The translations under genes were made by a program, and so were the position numbers. Shown here in pieces: positions 60,275-64,000 of a stretch of 64,000 nt of DNA. The notes beneath the pieces are model-generated. The model was not told the DNA's origin and made no database searches. It saw only the letters and a program-made list of their open reading frames with translations. Position 1 is the stretch's first letter; each line of letters begins with the position of its first letter. This stretch comes from Bartonella rochalimae ATCC BAA-1498 (GTDB taxonomy: Bacteria > Pseudomonadota > Alphaproteobacteria > Rhizobiales > Rhizobiaceae): positions 250,320-314,319 of the forward strand of contig NZ_KL407337.1 in assembly GCF_000706645.1 (NCBI RefSeq), written 5' to 3'.

Positions 60275-61582
60275 TTATTTTATTGTTTCCAAAGCAATAT
60301 TTTTACTTTGAACTGCACTTCGCGTATAATCATCAATTCTTCGTTCAATCTCTGAACGAAAATTACGGATTAATCCTTGTATAGGCCATGCCGCAGCATC
60401 TCCAAGTGCACAAATAGTATGCCCTTCAACTTGTTTAGAAACTTCAAATAGAAGATCAATTTCGCGTTTTTGTGCCCTTCCTTCAACCATACGACCCAAA
60501 AGACGCATCATCCACCCAGTCCCTTCACGACACGGCGTACATTGACCGCAACTTTCATGTTTAAAAAAAGCTGCTATACGCCAAATTGCCTTAATGATAT
60601 CGGTTGATTTATCCATAACAATCATACCACCCGTCCCAAAAGAAGAGCCAACATCTCGCATCCCATCGAAATCCATAATGGCATTTATCATATCTTCTCC
60701 ACGAACAATCGGACAAGAAGCTCCCCCTGGAATAACGGCTAAAAGATTATTCCATCCACCGCGAATACCACCTGTATGTTTTTCAATCAATTCACGAAAA
60801 GAAACACCTAGAGCATCTTCAAATGTACAAGGCGCATTAACATGTCCAGAAACCATAAACAATTTTGTCCCAACATTGTTTGCCCGACCAATCGATGAAA
60901 ACCACGAAGCACCTCGACGTAAAATCGTAGGAACAACTGCAATAGATTCCACATTGTTAACGGTTGTTGGACAACCATAAACACCCATATTTGCAGGGAA
61001 TGGAGGTTTTAATCGAGGTTGACCTTTTTTTCCCTCAAGGCTCTCAAGAAGAGCTGTCTCTTCACCGCAAATGTAAGCCCCAGCACCATGGTGAACAATA
61101 ATATCACAAGCATGACCATATTTAGTCTTTTTACCAAGCAACCCTGCTTCATAGCACTCATCAATTGCAGCTTGAAGCGCTTCACGCTCACGAATATATT
61201 CACCACGAACATAAATAAAAGCAATATTTGCTCCCATTGCAAAAGTGGCAATAACACATCCTTCAATTAAAGTATGAGGATCATGTCTTAAAATATCACG
61301 GTCTTTGCATGTTCCTGGTTCCGACTCATCTGCATTTACAACCAAATAATGAGGCCGACCATCGCTTTGTTTTGGCATAAAGGACCATTTCATACCAGTA
61401 GGAAAGCCAGCACCCCCACGGCCACGTAAGCCTGAAGCTTTCATTTCATCAATAATCCAATCACGGCCTTTTTCAATAATCGCTTTGGTACCATCCCAAT
61501 GTCCACGCAATACCGCAGCTTTCAATGATTTATCTTTAAAACCATAAATATTGGTGAAAATGCGATCCTTATCAGCCAGCAT
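60275..61582 (-). CDS. nuoF: NADH-quinone oxidoreductase subunit F
   Basis: Binds NADH and FMN and holds cluster N3. The 435-residue protein has [16 protein letters not shown] and [17 protein letters not shown] at the FMN/NADH site, [19 protein letters not shown], and the cluster motif [15 protein letters not shown] with a further cysteine in [12 protein letters not shown]. It lies 119 bp downstream of nuoE, a larger gap than elsewhere in the operon. Confidence 0.97.
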   Translation of the reverse strand: MLADKDRIFTNIYGFKDKSLKAAVLRGHWDGTKAIIEKGRDWIIDEMKASGLRGRGGAGFPTGMKWSFMPKQSDGRPHYLVVNADESEPGTCKDRDILRHDPHTLIEGCVIATFAMGANIAFIYVRGEYIREREALQAAIDECYEAGLLGKKTKYGHACDIIVHHGAGAYICGEETALLESLEGKKGQPRLKPPFPANMGVYGCPTTVNNVESIAVVPTILRRGASWFSSIGRANNVGTKLFMVSGHVNAPCTFEDALGVSFRELIEKHTGGIRGGWNNLLAVIPGGASCPIVRGEDMINAIMDFDGMRDVGSSFGTGGMIVMDKSTDIIKAIWRIAAFFKHESCGQCTPCREGTGWMMRLLGRMVEGRAQKREIDLLFEVSKQVEGHTICALGDAAAWPIQGLIRNFRSEIERRIDDYTRSAVQSKNIALETIK

Positions 61583-61701
61583 ACCCCACCTTTTTTTCTA
61601 TAACTGAATGCATTTTTAGCATTTTCCTAATTCAATTTTTTAATATTTTTCCCAAAACTTCTCTTTTATATTAAGATGTTTTATTCAACTCAAAGAAATA
61701 T

Positions 61702-62379
61702 TCATTCAACTTCCACACCTTCATTTCTCTTTTTCTTTGAAGATTTAAATGATTTCATTTTATTTTTATTTTCATCAACTAAAGATGTTAAACCACTAAT
61801 AGGCTCTGATGATTTACGATTATTTTGTGGTCCCACAGCTATATTAGAACCTTTACCTGCTTCAAATGCATCAATAATTTCTTCAAGACGTTCAGCTGTA
61901 AGATCTTCATAAGTATCTTTGAAAATCATAACCATCGGAGCATTAACACAAGCACCAAGACACTCAACTTCTTCCCATGACAATGTACCACTTTGATTAG
62001 TAACAAAAGGCTTATCATGAATCTTTTTTTGACAAACTTTGATCAATTCTCCAGAACCACGTAGCATACAAGGAGTGGTACCACAAACCTGAATATGCGC
62101 CTTTGTTCCAACTGGTTTTAGTTGAAATTGAGTATAAAAAGTTGCAACCTCTAAAACTCGAATATAAGCCATAGAAAGTATTTCAGCAATATGTTCAATT
62201 GCAGCACGCGTTACCCAACCTTCCTGCTCTTGAGCACGCATCAATAAGGGAATAACAGCAGATTGTTCACGCCCTACAGGATATTTCTTTATGGTATTTT
62301 GCACCCATACTTGATTCTCTTTTGTAAAAGAAAATTCTGCTGGTTGATGGATAGCATCGGCAAGACGACGTACAGACAT
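61702..62379 (-). CDS. nuoE: NADH-quinone oxidoreductase subunit E
   Basis: Thioredoxin-like 2Fe-2S subunit (cluster N1a), 225 residues. The four ligands are in VCGTTPCMLRGS and ECLGACVNAPM. ATFYTQFQLKPVGTKAHI is the family lead. The final 50 residues (from about 175) are a Ser/Lys-rich, probably disordered tail ending in acidic residues, longer than in E. coli and as seen in rhizobial NuoE. Its start shares one base with the nuoD stop (TAATG). Confidence 0.95.
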   Translation of the reverse strand: MSVRRLADAIHQPAEFSFTKENQVWVQNTIKKYPVGREQSAVIPLLMRAQEQEGWVTRAAIEHIAEILSMAYIRVLEVATFYTQFQLKPVGTKAHIQVCGTTPCMLRGSGELIKVCQKKIHDKPFVTNQSGTLSWEEVECLGACVNAPMVMIFKDTYEDLTAERLEEIIDAFEAGKGSNIAVGPQNNRKSSEPISGLTSLVDENKNKMKSFKSSKKKRNEGVEVE

Positions 62380-63569
62380 TAACGATCAATCTCCCCAAAA
62401 ACAATATCAATTGAACCCAAAATAGCTGTTGCATCTGCTAGCATATGACCTCGAGTTAGAAAGTCCATAGCTTGAAGATGAGCAAAACCAGGAGCACGTA
62501 ATTTAATACGATAAGGCTTATTGGTTCCATCAGAAACTAGATAAACACCAAACTCACCTTTTGGCGCTTCTACAGCGACATAAACTTCACCAGGAGGAGT
62601 ATGAAAACCTTCTGTATAAAGTTTAAAATGATGAATCAGCGCTTCCATCGAACTTTTCATTTCACTGCGTTTTGGTGGCACAACCTTACGATCCAAACTT
62701 GAAACTGGTCCATTTTTTTCAGAAGAAAGCAAACGGTCCACACATTGCCGCATAATTTTTGTTGATTGCCTCATTTCTTCCATACGAATGAGGTAACGAT
62801 CATAACAATCGCTATTTTTACCTACAGGAATATCAAATTCCATTTCATCATAACATTCATAAGGTTGGCTTTTACGCAGATCCCACGGCACACCAGCTCC
62901 ACGAATCATCACTCCAGAAAAAGCACGAGCCCAAGCTTCGTTAATATTTACCACACCAATATCTACATTCCGCTGTTTAAAAATTCGATTAGGTGTTATA
63001 AGTGCATCAAGTTTATCAAGAGCAATAAGAAATGGGTCAATAAAATTACCAATATCTTCAATCAAAGTTTCTGGTAAATCCTGATGCACACCACCAGGAC
63101 GGAAATAATTTGCATGAAGACGCGCGCCACATGCACGCTCATAAAAAATCATCAATTTTTCACGCTGTTCAAATCCCCAAAGCGGCGGTGTTAAGGCACC
63201 AACATCCATTGCTTGTGTGGTTACATTAAGCAAATGATTAAGAATACGCCCAATTTCAGAAAATAGAACGCGAATTAACTGTCCTCGTTTAGGAACTTCA
63301 ACACCCAACAATTTTTCAATGGCAAGCACAAAAGCATGCTCTTGATTCATAGGAGCCACATAATCTAAACGATCAAGATAAGGTCCTGCCTGAAGATAAG
63401 TTTTTGTTTCCATTAACTTTTCTGTGCCGCGGTGCAGTAATCCAATATGTGGATCCACACGTTCAACAACTTCACCATCCAATTCTAAAACCATACGCAG
63501 AACACCATGCGCAGCAGGATGTTGTGGACCAAAATTAATATTAAAATTTCGGACATTGACCTCAGCCAC
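62379..63569 (-). CDS. nuoD: NADH-quinone oxidoreductase subunit D
   Basis: Subunit forming the quinone pocket with NuoB, 396 residues, related to the large subunit of NiFe hydrogenases. Motifs are [22 protein letters not shown] with the quinone-site histidines, [31 protein letters not shown] and [22 protein letters not shown]. The family C-terminus [12 protein letters not shown] is intact. A 203-bp gap separates it from nuoC, so it may have its own promoter or processing site. Confidence 0.97.
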   Translation of the reverse strand: MAEVNVRNFNINFGPQHPAAHGVLRMVLELDGEVVERVDPHIGLLHRGTEKLMETKTYLQAGPYLDRLDYVAPMNQEHAFVLAIEKLLGVEVPKRGQLIRVLFSEIGRILNHLLNVTTQAMDVGALTPPLWGFEQREKLMIFYERACGARLHANYFRPGGVHQDLPETLIEDIGNFIDPFLIALDKLDALITPNRIFKQRNVDIGVVNINEAWARAFSGVMIRGAGVPWDLRKSQPYECYDEMEFDIPVGKNSDCYDRYLIRMEEMRQSTKIMRQCVDRLLSSEKNGPVSSLDRKVVPPKRSEMKSSMEALIHHFKLYTEGFHTPPGEVYVAVEAPKGEFGVYLVSDGTNKPYRIKLRAPGFAHLQAMDFLTRGHMLADATAILGSIDIVFGEIDR

Positions 63570-63772
63570 TATTAACCCCTTACTTCTCTCAATGCATCCT
63601 AAAAACTGAACACAAAGAATGCTATGCTATTATGATGCACGACACAAAATAACTATTTACTGCGAATAAAATTAACTCATATACAATTACAACTTTCTAT
63701 ACACTATTCTTACTAAAAAGGCTTAATTATTTTTAAAAACTTACAATCTTTACCACATCTTCAATTATAGTA

Positions 63773-64000
63773 TTATTTTTCAACATGTGATTTTTTACCA
63801 CATAGCGAAATATGTTCATTACCTTCCCAAGGCGAAAGAAAATCAAAATTACGCATTTCCTGTCGCAAAACAACAGGCTCATAAATAATTCGTTTGACTT
63901 CATTATCATAACGACATTCGACAAACCCTGTTACAGGAAAATCTTTGCGCAAAGGGTGCCCTTCAAATCCATAATCTGTTAAAATACGTCGTAAATCCGG
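63773..64000 (-). CDS. nuoC: NADH-quinone oxidoreductase subunit C, C-terminal part
   Basis: The last 75 residues of NuoC enter from the right edge: [20 protein letters not shown], then [20 protein letters not shown] and ending in KKSHVEK before TAA at 63775-63773. GHPLRKDFP and the RI-x-YEPV block are diagnostic of the 30-kDa subunit. NuoC is a separate protein here, not fused to NuoD as in E. coli. Confidence 0.95.
   Translation of the reverse strand, partial: PDLRRILTDYGFEGHPLRKDFPVTGFVECRYDNEVKRIIYEPVVLRQEMRNFDFLSPWEGNEHISLCGKKSHVEK

Noticed and set aside
63733-63924. A 63-codon minus-strand frame at the right edge
   Set aside because: The overlapping frame matches NuoC exactly, so this one is out of phase.
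1-64000. CRISPR arrays, intact prophage, restriction or toxin-antitoxin systems
   Set aside because: I searched by eye for regular spaced repeats and recognisable family motifs and found none.

Overview
The window looks like a chromosomal segment of an AT-rich, genome-reduced alphaproteobacterium of the Hyphomicrobiales (Rhizobiales), most likely a Bartonella. Three things support this. Gene neighbourhoods follow rhizobial order: rlpA-dacD-tmk-holB-metG-tatD-MBL, amiC-mrcA-prfB beside rne, and nuoC..N-birA-rnj-proS-lolC-lolD. There is an IalB-family secreted protein and a bacterial phosphatidylcholine synthase. The DNA is strongly AT-rich with decayed, gene-poor spacers. The species cannot be named from the sequence alone.

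Layout, left to right. 1-4.7 kb (minus strand): parE (3' end cut by the window edge), lipB, and a TPM-domain/LemA membrane pair. 5.3-12.5 kb (plus): rlpA, a D-Ala-D-Ala carboxypeptidase homologue with degraded active-site motifs, then tmk, holB, metG, tatD and a metallo-hydrolase. 12.5-15.7 kb: phosphatidylcholine synthase (minus), a UbiH-type FAD monooxygenase, and two overlapping small genes for an exported PepSY-like protein and a glycine-zipper membrane protein. 16.1-17.6 kb: tRNA-Ser(UGA) and tRNA-Lys(UUU) enclosing the wreck of a Tn3-family transposase, clearly foreign in base composition. 18-25.8 kb: rimO, ttcA, rpsD, murI, a TrmJ-type methyltransferase, sfsA, map, radC and a DUF3126 protein. 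26.6-36.9 kb: tyrS, bcp, prfB with a programmed frameshift, mrcA, amiC and rne. 36.9-40.6 kb: an IalB-family protein, an orphan peptide-type solute-binding protein, and a frameshifted exported coiled-coil protein. 40.7-50.6 kb (minus): mfd, sdhE, lolD, lolC, proS, rnj, birA. 50.6-64 kb (minus): the respiratory complex I operon from nuoC (cut by the right edge) to nuoN.

Most of the window is housekeeping: cell-wall growth and hydrolysis (rlpA, dacD-like, murI, mrcA, amiC), translation and RNA turnover (metG, tyrS, proS, prfB, rpsD, rimO, ttcA, rne, rnj), replication and repair (parE, holB, tmk, mfd, radC), lipoprotein export (lolCD) and NADH oxidation (nuo). The accessory material is confined to about 14.7-17.5 kb and 36.9-40.6 kb.

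The points most worth a second look are: the prfB frameshift site with UAA in place of the usual UGA; a DacD homologue that keeps SxxK but has lost both SxN and KTG; the Tn3 remnant between two tRNA genes; an exported-protein gene broken at a run of seven A; and the small PepSY-like/glycine-zipper pair behind a palindrome-rich leader. I found no CRISPR array, intact prophage or clearly new multi-gene system.
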